64,000 bases of DNA from Pseudomonadota bacterium. GTDB taxonomy: Bacteria; Pseudomonadota; Gammaproteobacteria; Steroidobacterales; Steroidobacteraceae. Under the pieces are notes generated by a model, which saw nothing but the letters and a program-made list of their open reading frames with translations, was not told the DNA's origin and did no database searches. This document shows, piece by piece, positions 34,930-45,708 of this stretch. How positions within the stretch are numbered: the first letter of the stretch is position 1; the number at the start of each line of letters is the position of its first letter. The stretch covers positions 558,001-622,000 of the forward strand of contig JADIYJ010000027.1 in assembly GCA_016705325.1 (NCBI GenBank), given 5' to 3'. The translations under genes and the position numbers were made by a program.

Positions 34930-35594
34930 GTGCACGTTCACGCACGCGCGAACGGCGAGGCCCGACGCGGCAAAATCGTAAGGCCCATGGTGTCCGAGCG
35001 GCTCGCACGCCAGCCGGACGATGTCCGCGGCATTGCGGATCATGGCTTCGGGATCGTCCGGCGGGGTACTCACCAACGGATCCCAGGTCCAGCAACGCCA
35101 CCTGCTGCGTTGCCGGCAGGTAGAGGTAGTTCGCGAAGTTGGGGTCGGTCTGCACGAAGCGGAACTCGAATAGTTCGCGGAACATCAGCTCATACAGCGT
35201 GCGGGCAACGGCGTTGCGCCGCGCCTGCGGCACGGCCTCGCTCGCCAGGGCTTCCAGCGGTTCACCTTCGATCCAGTCCATCGCCAGCACGTGCCTCGTC
35301 GTGAGCGTGCGATCGACGCGCGGCACGACGACCTCGGGCATGACGGCGACCAGTTTGCGGTAGCGCTCGAGGTGGCGGGTCCACGCAGTACCGCGAGCCT
35401 GCGCGCCAGCATTTCCGCATTGCCCGGGGTGAGCAGCGAAGCCGCCAGGTCGACCGGCTTGCCGGTCGACAGCTGTCGCGCCGCGGGCACGGCGCGGACA
35501 GTGCGAGTTCGCCGGTCAGCATGCCGAAGCGCAGCGCCCGACCCAGGCGGGAGGTGGGAACGGCACCGCTCTTGCGGTGGGTGTCGACAGGCAT
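34930..35594 (-). pseudogene. ABC1/UbiB-type atypical kinase, decayed
   Basis: From the ATG at 35594 the frame gives SRLGRALRFGMLTGELALS, then shifts to ARQLSTGKPVDLAASLLTPGNAEML ... LAVLRG, then shifts again to HLERYRKLVAVMPEVVVPRV and ELFEFRFVQTDPNFANYLYL ... LLDLGSVGEYP. A last piece, YDFAASGLAVRA, lies in yet another frame. The central kinase core, normally over 100 residues including the nucleotide-binding Lys region, is missing. At least three breaks are present. ABC1 proteins support ubiquinone biosynthesis; this copy cannot be functional. Confidence 0.8.
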
Positions 35595-35670
35595 GGTGAC
35601 GGCGAGACCTGGGGAGCGCTGTCCGGGGTATCCAGAATCGTAGACCGAAAAGTCGTGGGGTGGGCCGGTG

Positions 35671-37434
35671 TCAGGTGTATGCCCGGTACTTCTCGAGGTA
35701 ACGCACCGGCTTCGACAGTGCATCACGCCGGAACGGATCGCCCAGTTCCTGCGTCAGCATCATTTCGAGCACGGTGCATTTGCCTGTTGCCTGCGCGTGC
35801 ACCGCCGCCTGCAGCGCCGGGCCGACATCCGACAGCTTGTCGACCGTCACTCCTTCGCAACCGAACGCCTTGGCGACCGCCGCCCAGCTCGGACTGTCGA
35901 GATTGACGGCATTGAAGCGCCGCGAATAGAAATCGACGTGGTTCTTCTTCTCGGCGCCCCATTGGCCGTTGTTGAAGACGATCACCGTCACGCCGATTTT
36001 TTCGCGGGCACACGTCAGCAGCTCGTTGAGGCTGATGCCCCAGGCGCCGTCGCCCACGTAGGCGATGGCCGGACGGGCGGGCGACGCGATCTTTGCGCCG
36101 CACGCCACGGGAAAGGCATAACCGCAGTTGCCGAAGCTCATCGCGGCGAACATGGAGCGCGGCTGCTCGAAACGGAGGTAGGAATTCGCCACCGAGCAGA
36201 CGTTGCCGATGTCGGTCGAGACCATCGCGTCCTGCGGCATGGCCAGCTCCAGCTCGCGCAGCATCTGGCGTGGATGCATGAACTTTGAACCCCTGGCGAT
36301 TTCGAGCGAGAACGGATCGCGCTCGTGCGTCCATGCGCTGAGTTCCTGCTCCCATGCAGCCTTCCCGGCCGCAATGCGCTGCGAGCGCTCGGCCTCGTTC
36401 GCGCTGCAGGCGAGCTCGCGCCCGGTGAGACGCTCGAGCAGCGCCGCCGCCGCGGCTTTCGCATCGCCATTGATGCCCACCGAGATCGGCTTGACCAGCC
36501 CCAGCATCTTCGCGTCGACGTCGACCTGGATGATCTTGGCACTGGCCGGCCAGTAGTCGAGGCCGTGCTGCGGCAGTGTGCCGAACGGGCCGAGCCGCGT
36601 GCCGAGTGCCAGCACCACGTCGGCCTGCGCGATCAGCTTCATTGCGGCCTTCGAGCCCTGGTAGCCGAGCGGGCCACACCAGAGCGGGTGCGAGGCCGGG
36701 AACGAATCGTTGTGCAGGTAGCTGTTGCAGACCGGCGCGTGCAGCAGTTCGGCGAGCTGCACCGTTTCCCTGCCGCCCGCGGCGAGGATGACGCCGCCGC
36801 CCGCAAGGATGACGGGGAACTTCGCTGCCGCGAGCAACATGGCCGCTTCATCCAATGCGCTGGCATCGCCGGGACCGCGACCGATACGGGTCGGCGGCGC
36901 AATCACCGCCCTGCATTCGCCGTAGAAGTAGTCGCGCGGAATGTTGAGCTGCGCCGGACCCATCTCGAGCATGGCGCGGTCGAAGCAGCGGGCGGCGATC
37001 TCGGCCATGCGCTGCGGATTGTTGACGTGACCCTGGAACCTGGTGATCTTCGAGAAGATCGGCAGCTGTTCCGTTTCCTGGAAGCCGCCGAGCCCCATCG
37101 TCATCGATCCCGTCTCCGGCGTGATGAACACGACGGGCGAGTGAGCCCAGTACGCGGCCGCGATGGCCGTGACGAAATTCGTGATGCCAGGGCCGTTCTG
37201 GGCGATGCACACACCGTGGCGACCGGAGGCACGCGCATAGCCGTCGGCCATGTGCGCCGCGCCCTGCTCGTGTGCCACCGGAATGAAGCGGATGCCGGCG
37301 GCCGGGAAGATGTCGAGGGCGTCCATGTAGGCCGAGCCAACGATGCCGAAGACGTCGGTGACGCCGTTGGCGGCGAGCGTTTCGACCAGGGCTTCCGAGG
37401 GGCTCATGCGCTGCGCGCCGGTACTGCCACTCAC
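35671..37434 (-). CDS. TPP-dependent enzyme, sulfoacetaldehyde acetyltransferase-like
   Basis: A 587-residue thiamine-diphosphate enzyme close in pattern to sulfoacetaldehyde acetyltransferase (Xsc): FGIVGSAYMDALDIFP, AQNGPGITNFVTA, GGFQETEQ, MGPAQLNIPRDYFYG and the TPP-binding GDGAWGISLNELLT ... FNNGQWGAEKKN. Xsc converts sulfoacetaldehyde plus phosphate to acetyl phosphate and sulfite. The start is a GTG at 37434 with an aaggag ribosome site; an ATG 27 bp inside is less likely. No pta or sulfonate transport gene is adjacent, so another acetolactate-synthase-like activity is possible. Confidence 0.8.
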   Translation of the reverse strand: MSGSTGAQRMSPSEALVETLAANGVTDVFGIVGSAYMDALDIFPAAGIRFIPVAHEQGAAHMADGYARASGRHGVCIAQNGPGITNFVTAIAAAYWAHSPVVFITPETGSMTMGLGGFQETEQLPIFSKITRFQGHVNNPQRMAEIAARCFDRAMLEMGPAQLNIPRDYFYGECRAVIAPPTRIGRGPGDASALDEAAMLLAAAKFPVILAGGGVILAAGGRETVQLAELLHAPVCNSYLHNDSFPASHPLWCGPLGYQGSKAAMKLIAQADVVLALGTRLGPFGTLPQHGLDYWPASAKIIQVDVDAKMLGLVKPISVGINGDAKAAAAALLERLTGRELACSANEAERSQRIAAGKAAWEQELSAWTHERDPFSLEIARGSKFMHPRQMLRELELAMPQDAMVSTDIGNVCSVANSYLRFEQPRSMFAAMSFGNCGYAFPVACGAKIASPARPAIAYVGDGAWGISLNELLTCAREKIGVTVIVFNNGQWGAEKKNHVDFYSRRFNAVNLDSPSWAAVAKAFGCEGVTVDKLSDVGPALQAAVHAQATGKCTVLEMMLTQELGDPFRRDALSKPVRYLEKYRAYT

Positions 37435-37575
37435 GTTTTTCTCCTTGGGATGCGGGGCGTCGCGTCGACGGACTGCCTGTGCGAAGTCGAGGCTGAATGC
37501 CCGGCGTCGCGGGTACGACAGGTCATTGTCCGGCGACCGATCCGTGCCGTCATCGTGAACTGCCGAAGGAGCGCA

Positions 37576-37607
37576 GAAAAAAAATGGGCGGCCCGCAGGC
37601 CGCCCAT
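37576..37607 (-). terminator. Rho-independent terminator after the DUF2950 gene
   Basis: A 10-bp stem (atgggcggcc/ggccgcccat) with a 4-nt loop, followed on the minus strand by eight T residues. It lies 27 bp past the DUF2950 stop and separates it from the sulfoacetaldehyde acetyltransferase-like gene. Confidence 0.93.
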
Positions 37608-37633
37608 CGTTACGAGCTCGACGCCGATCGACC

Positions 37634-38614
37634 TCAGGAGGTCGGCGCCGCCGCGGTCGTTGCCGACGCGTCGTTGCCGGCGTCGGGCGGGACGATCGCG
37701 GTCCACGTCGCATCCGGATCGAACTTCTGGATCGTCTCGGCGACCGTCGCCGTGTCTTCGCCCAGGTCTTGCTGGAAGACCACGCCGTCACGATTGACGA
37801 TGAAGGTCATCACGCCGCTGGCGCCATAGTCGGCAGGCCAGGCGATTCCCGCGAAGCCTTCGGTCAGCACGCCATCCTTGAAGTACTCGCGGGCGCCGCC
37901 GTTCGCATTGGCGCCCTGCGCATACAGCATGCGGTAGTAATAGCCGTGGTAGGGCGTACGCCCGGCAGCCGCATACCCCTCCGCCGCGGCGCCTGCGACG
38001 AACGGGCCAGCCGGGCTCGGCGTCTCACCCTCGGCCGTCGGCCAGTACAAGCCGTTGTGCATGCCTTCGTCGCTGATCAGCTTCAGCGCGTAGATGCCCG
38101 CCGGATCGCCGTCACGTCCCTCGGCCGCGTAGGCGTTCTGCGCGTTGACGAAGCCGTACATCACGTCGATGGCGCCCAGCTCGTTCTCGCCCACGCGCCG
38201 GTAGACCACTTCATCCGCGCCGGCCTCGCCGTCCCAGACCCACTTGCCGTCACGCTGCACGAGCGGGATCGGCATCGGCCACTCGTTGTCGCCGACGGTC
38301 AGCATCATCCGGTCGCCGTCCGCCGCGAGCGAGTTCTTCGCCTTGTACGCGGCGAGGAAATCGGCACGTTCGGCCTGGTCGGCCACGGGGTCGCCCGACG
38401 ACAACAGGTCCTCCGTCCCGGGACCGAGCAGCCCGGCCATTGCCGCGGTGTCTTCCTTTTCGAGTGCGGCGACGAGCGCGGCCACGGCGGCCTCAGGCGT
38501 TGCGAAGCCGGCGGCTTCTTCCTTCTTGCCGGCACAGCCGGCGGCCAGCAACGCGAGCGCCAGCAGCGAGACGACAGTACGCGCCCGCGTCATCTTGAAT
38601 GCGATGTTGTTCAT
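37634..38614 (-). CDS. DUF2950-family lipoprotein
   Basis: A 326-residue protein with a lipobox LLAAGC (Cys27). The mature part matches the DUF2950 pattern: AADGDRMMLTVGDNEWPMPIPLV, KWVWDGEAGADEVVYRRVGENE, DPAGIYALKLISDE and YHGYYYRMLYAQGANANGG (given as fragments). Function unknown; envelope-located. It follows the DUF3300 gene by 15 nt, a pairing often seen, and ends at a strong terminator. Confidence 0.9.
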   Translation of the reverse strand: MNNIAFKMTRARTVVSLLALALLAAGCAGKKEEAAGFATPEAAVAALVAALEKEDTAAMAGLLGPGTEDLLSSGDPVADQAERADFLAAYKAKNSLAADGDRMMLTVGDNEWPMPIPLVQRDGKWVWDGEAGADEVVYRRVGENELGAIDVMYGFVNAQNAYAAEGRDGDPAGIYALKLISDEGMHNGLYWPTAEGETPSPAGPFVAGAAAEGYAAAGRTPYHGYYYRMLYAQGANANGGAREYFKDGVLTEGFAGIAWPADYGASGVMTFIVNRDGVVFQQDLGEDTATVAETIQKFDPDATWTAIVPPDAGNDASATTAAAPTS

Positions 38615-38629
38615 GTTCGTGTTCCTCGC

Positions 38630-40369
38630 TCAGCGCGCTTTCTTCTTGGCGCCACCGCCACCGCCACCCTTGCTGCGGGCGCCCTGCGGCATGCTCTGCT
38701 TGCCGCGCTGGCTCGCGGCACCCGCGCTGCCGCGGTTGCCGCTCGCGCCCGACATCGCAGTGCCCCTGTTGCCGCCCTGCTGCGTGCCGGGCGAGGGGCG
38801 ATTCGTCTGGGCGGGCCTGGCCGAGGGTTGCGGCGACGGCCGTTGTGCATTGCCGGCGCCGTAACCGCGATCGCCGCTCGGCAGCGGTTTCTGCGACGGC
38901 TGCGGCAGCTCGCGCGTGGCCGGCTTCTGCATCGGTTTCTGTGCGGGCTTCTGCACGTCACGTGTGCCTGGCATCGATCCCGTGGACGGTCGGTTCGCCT
39001 TGTCCTTGCCCGCGTACGAGCCCTGCACTTTTGGCGGCGTCTTGTTCTGCCCGCTGGGGCGGGCATTGGAAGCAGGCCTGGAATAGCCGGGCGTGGCCGC
39101 GTTGATGCGCTCCTGCGGGCCCTGCGCCGAGGCCGGACGCTTGTCCTTGCCGGCATAGCTCTGCTGGCCCTTCCAGTTGCTGGCCGTCGCGTTCGACGCC
39201 GGTCGCTTGACGTCTGCCGGCATGGCTCGCGGCTGGCGTTTGGCGAGATCGTTCAGGTCCGACCGCTTTGGATTGGCCTGCGTGATCGGGCTGCTGGTCG
39301 TGCGCGCCTGTTTGTAGCCACCCTGGCCCGGCTTGCTGTCGTACCGGTCCCAGTAGTTGTCCTTGCCGCCACCGGTGTTGACGTAGATGTTGCCGCTGTT
39401 CTGGAAGCCTTGGTTGTAGTTCGGCGGGCGGTTGTAGCCGTTGCTCGGGTAGTAGCCGCCGCCGTACGACGGACGGTACGGATACGGCGGGTAATAGGGC
39501 ATGCCGCCGTAGCCGTAATTCGGGTAGTTGTAACCGTGGTAGTCGTCATCGTCGTCGAAGATTTCGTTGACGAGGATGCCGGCGCCGAAGGCGAGCAGGC
39601 CCGTGGTGACCAGGGTGCCGGTGCTGTGGCCCGACTTCTCGGTGGTCGTGGTGGTGGTCGTTGCAGCAGCGGGCGCGGCTGCGGCGGCAGGTGCCGGCGC
39701 GTAGACGGCCTGCGGGTCGTACGTCGGCACGTAGACGACTTCCGGCTTCGGCGGCTTGAGGACGACCACTTCCTGGCCTTCCTGCACCTCGGTCTCGACC
39801 TTCATCGCCTCGGATGATTTCAGGTTGCCGACGTCCATGGCCTGCTTGCGCAGTCGCTGCACGGCGGCGAGCACGCCGGCCTGGTCGGCGACGAACGCCT
39901 GGCCCAGTTCGGTCGTCCAGCCCATCTCCATGCACATCATGTCGATGGTCTGCGGGAACTGCACGAGCGCGCGGATCGGCGGGGTGAACCCTGCCTGCGC
40001 CGCGCCGTCGTCGAGCGCCTTGCCCTCGAGAGCCTCGTTGGCGATGAGCCAGTTGCCCGCATCGAGCACTTCCTGCGGGTTGGTCGCGGCGATCAGCACC
40101 TGCGACAAGACCGGGTCGGGATAGAGCGCGATCGGCGCGAGCAGCTCTTCGAGTGCTTCAGCGGTCCAGGTGGCGCTGGCGACATCCGTTGCGCTGACAG
40201 GGGTGGGCACTGCCGCCGGCGCTGCCGGGGCAGCGTCAGGCGTTGCAGCAGGCGGGGCTGTCGTGGTGGCTGCGGGCTCTTGCTTCGAGCCGCAGCCGGC
40301 GAGCGCCGTTGCGACACCGAATGCGAGAGCGATCGCCAGCGAACGGCGATCGAGGGCGCGAATCTTCAT
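38630..40369 (-). CDS. DUF3300-family lipoprotein with basic low-complexity tail
   Basis: A 579-residue protein from the ATG at 40369 (ribosome site gggaggtcc) with a lipobox TALAGC (Cys26). The DUF3300 domain (about 65-210) has LLAPIALYPDPVLSQVLIAAT and VVYVPTYDPQAVYAP. A putative membrane segment (GTLVTTGLLAFGAGILVNEI) is followed by a Tyr/Pro/Gly-rich stretch and a long Lys/Arg/Gln/Pro tail with repeated SYAGKDK-type motifs. Its role is unknown, probably envelope structure. It is co-transcribed with DUF2950. Confidence 0.88.
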   Translation of the reverse strand: MKIRALDRRSLAIALAFGVATALAGCGSKQEPAATTTAPPAATPDAAPAAPAAVPTPVSATDVASATWTAEALEELLAPIALYPDPVLSQVLIAATNPQEVLDAGNWLIANEALEGKALDDGAAQAGFTPPIRALVQFPQTIDMMCMEMGWTTELGQAFVADQAGVLAAVQRLRKQAMDVGNLKSSEAMKVETEVQEGQEVVVLKPPKPEVVYVPTYDPQAVYAPAPAAAAAPAAATTTTTTTEKSGHSTGTLVTTGLLAFGAGILVNEIFDDDDDYHGYNYPNYGYGGMPYYPPYPYRPSYGGGYYPSNGYNRPPNYNQGFQNSGNIYVNTGGGKDNYWDRYDSKPGQGGYKQARTTSSPITQANPKRSDLNDLAKRQPRAMPADVKRPASNATASNWKGQQSYAGKDKRPASAQGPQERINAATPGYSRPASNARPSGQNKTPPKVQGSYAGKDKANRPSTGSMPGTRDVQKPAQKPMQKPATRELPQPSQKPLPSGDRGYGAGNAQRPSPQPSARPAQTNRPSPGTQQGGNRGTAMSGASGNRGSAGAASQRGKQSMPQGARSKGGGGGGAKKKAR

Positions 40370-40580
40370 CTGGACCTCCCCCGCATCGGTGCGGGTCTTT
40401 TTTATCGACGCACGCATCCAACCGCCCCTTCCTGGCAGCCGTCACGTGTCTTTCCGCACCCCCGCATCGAATCAGACTCTAGCACGGTGCTTGCTGTTTG
40501 CGGGCGAGCGCAGACACCCCGCACCTGCGCGGCGGACGTCCACCTGCTTCATCTCGAGAGTCAGCATGATCGGTCTTCTA

Positions 40581-40628
40581 TGCACCAAATTAGAGCGGTG
40601 GATTTAATAAATGCACCATTAATGGGCG
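40581..40628 (+). promoter_or_regulatory. Two NtrC-like enhancer sites upstream of glnA
   Basis: tgcaccaaattagagcg (40581-40597) and tgcaccattaatgggcg (40612-40628) match the NtrC site pattern at 13 and 11 of 17 positions by hand. They start 31 bp apart, about three helical turns, and lie about 95-125 bp upstream of the expected transcription start, as in the enterobacterial glnA enhancer. Confidence 0.55.
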
Positions 40629-40691
40629 TAGAAACGGTTGGAGCGAGTAATCCGGGTTACTTACGTCAAAGCTTGCGCGATTTTCGTGCGC

Positions 40692-40707
40692 TGGCATAAT
40701 TGATGCA
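40692..40707 (+). promoter_or_regulatory. Sigma-54 promoter of glnA
   Basis: tggcat-N5-atgca keeps the invariant GG and GC with exactly 10 nt between them, as sigma-54 promoters require. It lies 92 bp before the glnA start codon. The rest of the 429-bp gap (40370-40798) shows no gene. Confidence 0.7.
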
Positions 40708-40798
40708 TTCCGAATGCGCTAACAGACAACGCTGCAGGGCCGTCGCGGCGAGCGACCCTGAGCCTCCCTTTCGCTGCACGACTTCATCAGGAGACCCC

Positions 40799-42211
40799 AT
40801 GACCACCGGTGCCGACGTCCTCAAGCTGATCGAGGAAAAGGGAATCAAGTACGTTGACCTGCGTTTCACCGACACGAAGGGCAAGGAACAGCACGTGACC
40901 GTGCCGACCCGCATGGTCGACGACGCCTTCTTCGAGGACGGCAAGGGGTTCGACGGTTCGTCGATCGCCGGCTGGAAGGGCATCCAGGAGTCCGACATGA
41001 TCCTCATGCCGGACGCGGGCACCGCCATCGTCGACCCGTTCTTCGAGGAACCGACGCTCAACCTGCGCTGCGACATCGTCGAACCGTCGACGATGCAGGG
41101 CTACGAGCGCGATCCGCGCTCGCTCGCGAAGCGGGCCGAGGCCTACCTGAAGTCGACCGGCATTGCCGATGCGTCGATCTGGGGCCCCGAAAACGAGTTC
41201 TTCATCTTCGACAACGTGCGTCACGGCAACTCGATGAACGGCTGCTTCTACGAAGTCGATTCGGCGCAGGGCGCGTGGAACTCCGGCGCGCAGCTCGAGG
41301 GTGGCAACCTCGGCCATCGCCCGACCATCAAGGGCGGCTACTTCCCCGTGCCGCCGGTCGACACCTACCAGGACCTGCGCACCGCCATGTGCGGCGCGAT
41401 GGAGCAGCTCGGCCTCAAGGTCGAAGTGCACCACGCCGAGGTCGCCACCGGCGGCCAGGCCGAAATCAACGTCTCGGCCAATACGCTGGTGAAGAAAGCC
41501 GACGAAGTGCAGATCCTGAAATACGCGATCCACAACGTGGCCGCAGCGTACGGCAAGACGGCCACCTTCATGCCGAAGCCGCTCGTCGGCGACAACGGCA
41601 GCGGCATGCACGTGAACCAGTCGCTCGCCAGGGACGGCAAGAACATCTTCGCCGGCGACAAGTACGGCGGCCTGTCCGAAATCGCGATCTACTACATCGG
41701 CGGCATCATCAAGCACGCCAAGGCGCTGAACGCGATCTCGAACGCCAGCACCAACAGCTACAAGCGCCTGGTGCCGGGCTTCGAGGCGCCGGTGATGCTC
41801 GCGTATTCTGCGCGCAACCGCTCGGCGTCGATCCGCATCCCGCACGTCATCAACCCGAAGGGCCGCCGCATCGAAGTGCGCTTCCCGGACAGCACGGCGA
41901 ACCCGTATCTCTGTTTTGCGGCGATGCTGCTGGCGGGCCTCGACGGCGTGAAGAACAGGATCCATCCGGGCGACCCGGCGGACAAGGACCTTTATGACCT
42001 CGAGCCCGAGGAAGCCAAGAACATCCCGACCGTCTGCCATTCGCTCGACATGGCGCTCGACGCGCTCGACCAGGACCGCGGATTCCTCAAGGAGGGCGGC
42101 GTGTTCACCGACGACGTCATCGATGCCTACATCAACCTGAAGATGCAGGAGGTCACCCGCTTGCGCATGTCGACGCACCCGGTCGAGCTCGAGCTCTACT
42201 ACAGCGTCTGA
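40799..42211 (+). CDS. glnA: Glutamine synthetase type I
   Basis: A 470-residue dodecameric enzyme making glutamine from glutamate, ammonia and ATP. The start MTTGADVLKLIEEKGIKYVDLRF has an aggag ribosome site. Motifs include KGFDGSSIAGWKGI, WGPENEFFIFD, GSGMHVNQSL and NPKGRRIEVRFPD. The adenylylation loop KDLYDLEPEE carries Tyr399, so GlnE control is expected. The upstream sigma-54 promoter and NtrC-like sites, with ntrB/ntrC downstream, indicate nitrogen-limitation induction. Confidence 0.98.
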   Translation: MTTGADVLKLIEEKGIKYVDLRFTDTKGKEQHVTVPTRMVDDAFFEDGKGFDGSSIAGWKGIQESDMILMPDAGTAIVDPFFEEPTLNLRCDIVEPSTMQGYERDPRSLAKRAEAYLKSTGIADASIWGPENEFFIFDNVRHGNSMNGCFYEVDSAQGAWNSGAQLEGGNLGHRPTIKGGYFPVPPVDTYQDLRTAMCGAMEQLGLKVEVHHAEVATGGQAEINVSANTLVKKADEVQILKYAIHNVAAAYGKTATFMPKPLVGDNGSGMHVNQSLARDGKNIFAGDKYGGLSEIAIYYIGGIIKHAKALNAISNASTNSYKRLVPGFEAPVMLAYSARNRSASIRIPHVINPKGRRIEVRFPDSTANPYLCFAAMLLAGLDGVKNRIHPGDPADKDLYDLEPEEAKNIPTVCHSLDMALDALDQDRGFLKEGGVFTDDVIDAYINLKMQEVTRLRMSTHPVELELYYSV

Positions 42212-42235
42212 CGCGGCCAGGCAGTCGTGTGCCAG

Positions 42236-42261
42236 CCGGGTGGCCGATCGCGGCCGCCCGG
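42236..42261 (+). terminator. GC-rich hairpin after glnA
   Basis: An 11-bp stem with one T-G wobble (ccggg-t-ggccg / cggcc-g-cccgg) and a 4-nt loop lies 25 bp after the glnA stop. No T-run follows, so it may only attenuate read-through into the nitrogen-control genes. Confidence 0.4.
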
Positions 42262-42344
42262 CGGGTCAGCCCGACCATGACGCACTTCGCGGATCGCGGG
42301 TAAAGCTTTGTCAGCGCAATCGCTAATCGCTATGCTTCGGGACC

Positions 42345-42929
42345 ATGAAAACCTGGCTGCTGCTGCTTGGGTGCCTGCTCGCCTTCGCGAGTTCGGCTCA
42401 GTCGTCACGGCGCGAAGTCTGGCAATGGAAGGACGCCAACGGCGTCACGCACTTCTCGGACTACCCTGCACCCGGCGCCCGCAAGATCGTCCTGAACGGG
42501 TCACCCGCGAGCACAACGGCGGAGCCCCCTGCCTCCGCCGCGGTTGCTGCCAGACCACGGGCACAGCCCGCTGCGACCGAAGTCGTCTACGAACGGCTCG
42601 AGATCTGGTCGCCGGAGAGTGGCGCCAACTTCTTCGGCGCCGACGCCGTCGTCAACGTCCGCATTCGCGCCGAGCCCGAACTGGGGCCCACGGATCGCCT
42701 GCTCACGTATCTCGACGGCAAGCTGCTGCCGGGCGAAAACGCGCTGGAACATTCGCTGAGCAACGTGGAACGCGGCGCGCATTCGGTGACGAGCGTGATC
42801 GTCAGCCGCGACGGCAGGGAACTGATCCGCAGCGAGCCCGTCGTCTTTCACGTGCGGCAACCGAACATCAGCAATCCGCGCAGCCAGGGTCCGGCCGTCC
42901 GGCCGCCGCAGCCCCGCGCAGGCGGCTGA
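42345..42929 (+). CDS. DUF4124-domain exported protein
   Basis: A 194-residue protein with a signal peptide (MKTWLLLLGCLLAFASSAQS) and a DUF4124 domain (EVWQWKDANGVTHFSDYPAPGA). A variable linker and a beta-sandwich-like part follow (LEIWSPESGANFFGADAVVNVRI). DUF4124 proteins are periplasmic and uncharacterised; this one commonly sits between glnA and ntrB in related bacteria (recollection). Its position suggests co-expression with the nitrogen regulators. Confidence 0.88.
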   Translation: MKTWLLLLGCLLAFASSAQSSRREVWQWKDANGVTHFSDYPAPGARKIVLNGSPASTTAEPPASAAVAARPRAQPAATEVVYERLEIWSPESGANFFGADAVVNVRIRAEPELGPTDRLLTYLDGKLLPGENALEHSLSNVERGAHSVTSVIVSRDGRELIRSEPVVFHVRQPNISNPRSQGPAVRPPQPRAGG

Positions 42930-42974
42930 ACCCGCCGGTCACGCCGGCGTCGCGCCCGGCACGGAGGGCGTGAC

Positions 42975-44058
42975 GTGGCCGCCGAGCTGCGCGCCGTTGC
43001 GCGACCCACCCCCGCCGAACTCACCGCCCTGCTCGATGGCATCGCGACTTCCATCGTCTGGCTCGACGGCGACGGCGCCGTCGTCCACCTGAACGAACCC
43101 GCCGAAGACCTGTTCGGTCTGAGCCGCAACCAGGCCATGGGTCGCGCCGTCCGCGACCTGCTCAAGTCCAACGTCGAACTCGAAGGCGTCGTGAGCCGTG
43201 CGCGTGCCGCTGGCGCGCAGTACTCACGCCGCGAGATTCCGTTCGAAGCCGGCCCCGGCGCGCCGCTGCGCGTGCTCGACCTTACGGTGACGCCGTTCGA
43301 TCCGCCGGGCCGCAGCGGCGGCGTGCTGGTTGAGCTCGCCGACACCACGCACCACCAGCGCATCACGCGCGAGAACGCGCTGCTCACGCAACTCGGCGGC
43401 AGCCGCGCCATGGTTCGCCAGCTCGCGCACGAGATCAAGAATCCGCTCGGTGGCTTGCGCGGTGCGGCGCAGCTGCTCGAACGCCAGCTGAAGGAACCGG
43501 CGCTGCATGAATACACCGCCGTGATCATCGCCGAGGCCGATCGGCTCGCGGCGCTGGTCGACGCCCTGCTCGGGCCAGGCCAGCCGCCACGCAAGGAGCC
43601 GGTCAACATCCACGAGATCGTGCAGCACGTCGGGCACCTGCTCGCGGCCGAGGCACCCACGGGCGTGCAGATCGAGCGCGATTACGACCCGAGCCTGCCG
43701 CGGCTGCGCCTCGACCGCAACCAGATCATCCAGGCACTGCTCAACCTCGGACGCAACGCGATCCAGGCGGTTGGCGAGCATGGCCGCATCGTCCTGCGCA
43801 CTCGGGCGCTCACCAATGCCAGCATCGGCAGCCGCCGCTACCGCGTCGTCGTCGGCATCCAGGTCGAGGACGACGGCCCGGGCGTGCCGATCGAGCTCAA
43901 GGACACCGTGTTCTACCCGCTCGTCACGGGGCGCAAGACCGGCACCGGTCTCGGCCTCGCCGTCGCGCAGGACCTGATCGGCCGTCACGACGGACTGATC
44001 GAATTCGACAGTCGCCCGGGTCGCACTGTCTTCACGATCCTGCTGCCATTCGACGCCA

Positions 44059-44081
<23 letters not shown>
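42975..44081 (+). CDS. ntrB: Nitrogen regulation sensor kinase NtrB (GlnL)
   Basis: A 368-residue soluble histidine kinase from a GTG at 42975. A PAS domain (about 15-130, SIVWLDGDGAVVHLNEPAEDLFG) precedes the HisKA motif LAHEIKNPLGGLRGAAQLL with phospho-acceptor His152. ATPase motifs follow: NLGRNAIQA, EDDGPGVP, GTGLGLAVAQ. It phosphorylates NtrC when nitrogen is limiting, under PII control. The stop lies 23 nt inside ntrC. Confidence 0.96.
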
Positions 44082-45465
<1,384 letters not shown>

Positions 45466-45484
45466 CTGTCAGTGAAATGAGCGC

Positions 45485-45708
45485 GTGCGGTGGCGGAGGT
45501 TGCGGTCTTCCTCCGCGCCCCGAAGTCTCCCGCGCTTCGTTAATCGTGCGGAGGACCCGCACGATTAACGGCGACCCTTGCTCGAGCGGGAGCGAAGCGA
45601 TGGTGTCAGCGCAGTAGCGACCAGGCCGCGGTGCCGCTTCGCTCCTGCGCTCGAGCTGCGGCGTCCGACACGGGGCGCGGAGGAAGACCACATCCTCCGG
45701 CACCGCAC
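45485..45708. repeat. Palindromic repeat element, copy A (interrupted)
   Basis: Arms of 37 nt (45485-45521 and 45672-45708) are inverted relative to each other. Inside are the core halves gaagtctcccgcgcttcg (45522-45539) and cgacac (45666-45671). Compared with copy B at 45986-46081, the core is in the opposite orientation and split by about 126 bp. Element copies flank the converging ends of ntrC and the dihydroorotate dehydrogenase gene. Confidence 0.8.
45540..45665. mobile_element. Nested palindromic insertion inside copy A
   Basis: A 126-bp block splits the copy-A core, with cg present on both sides (45538-45539 and 45666-45667) as a possible 2-bp duplication. It contains two hairpins: a perfect 14-nt pair (45538-45551 and 45557-45570) and an imperfect 20/22-nt pair (45580-45599 and 45635-45656). 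No transposase is encoded. It looks like a small non-autonomous or REP-type element that jumped into another. Confidence 0.6.
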
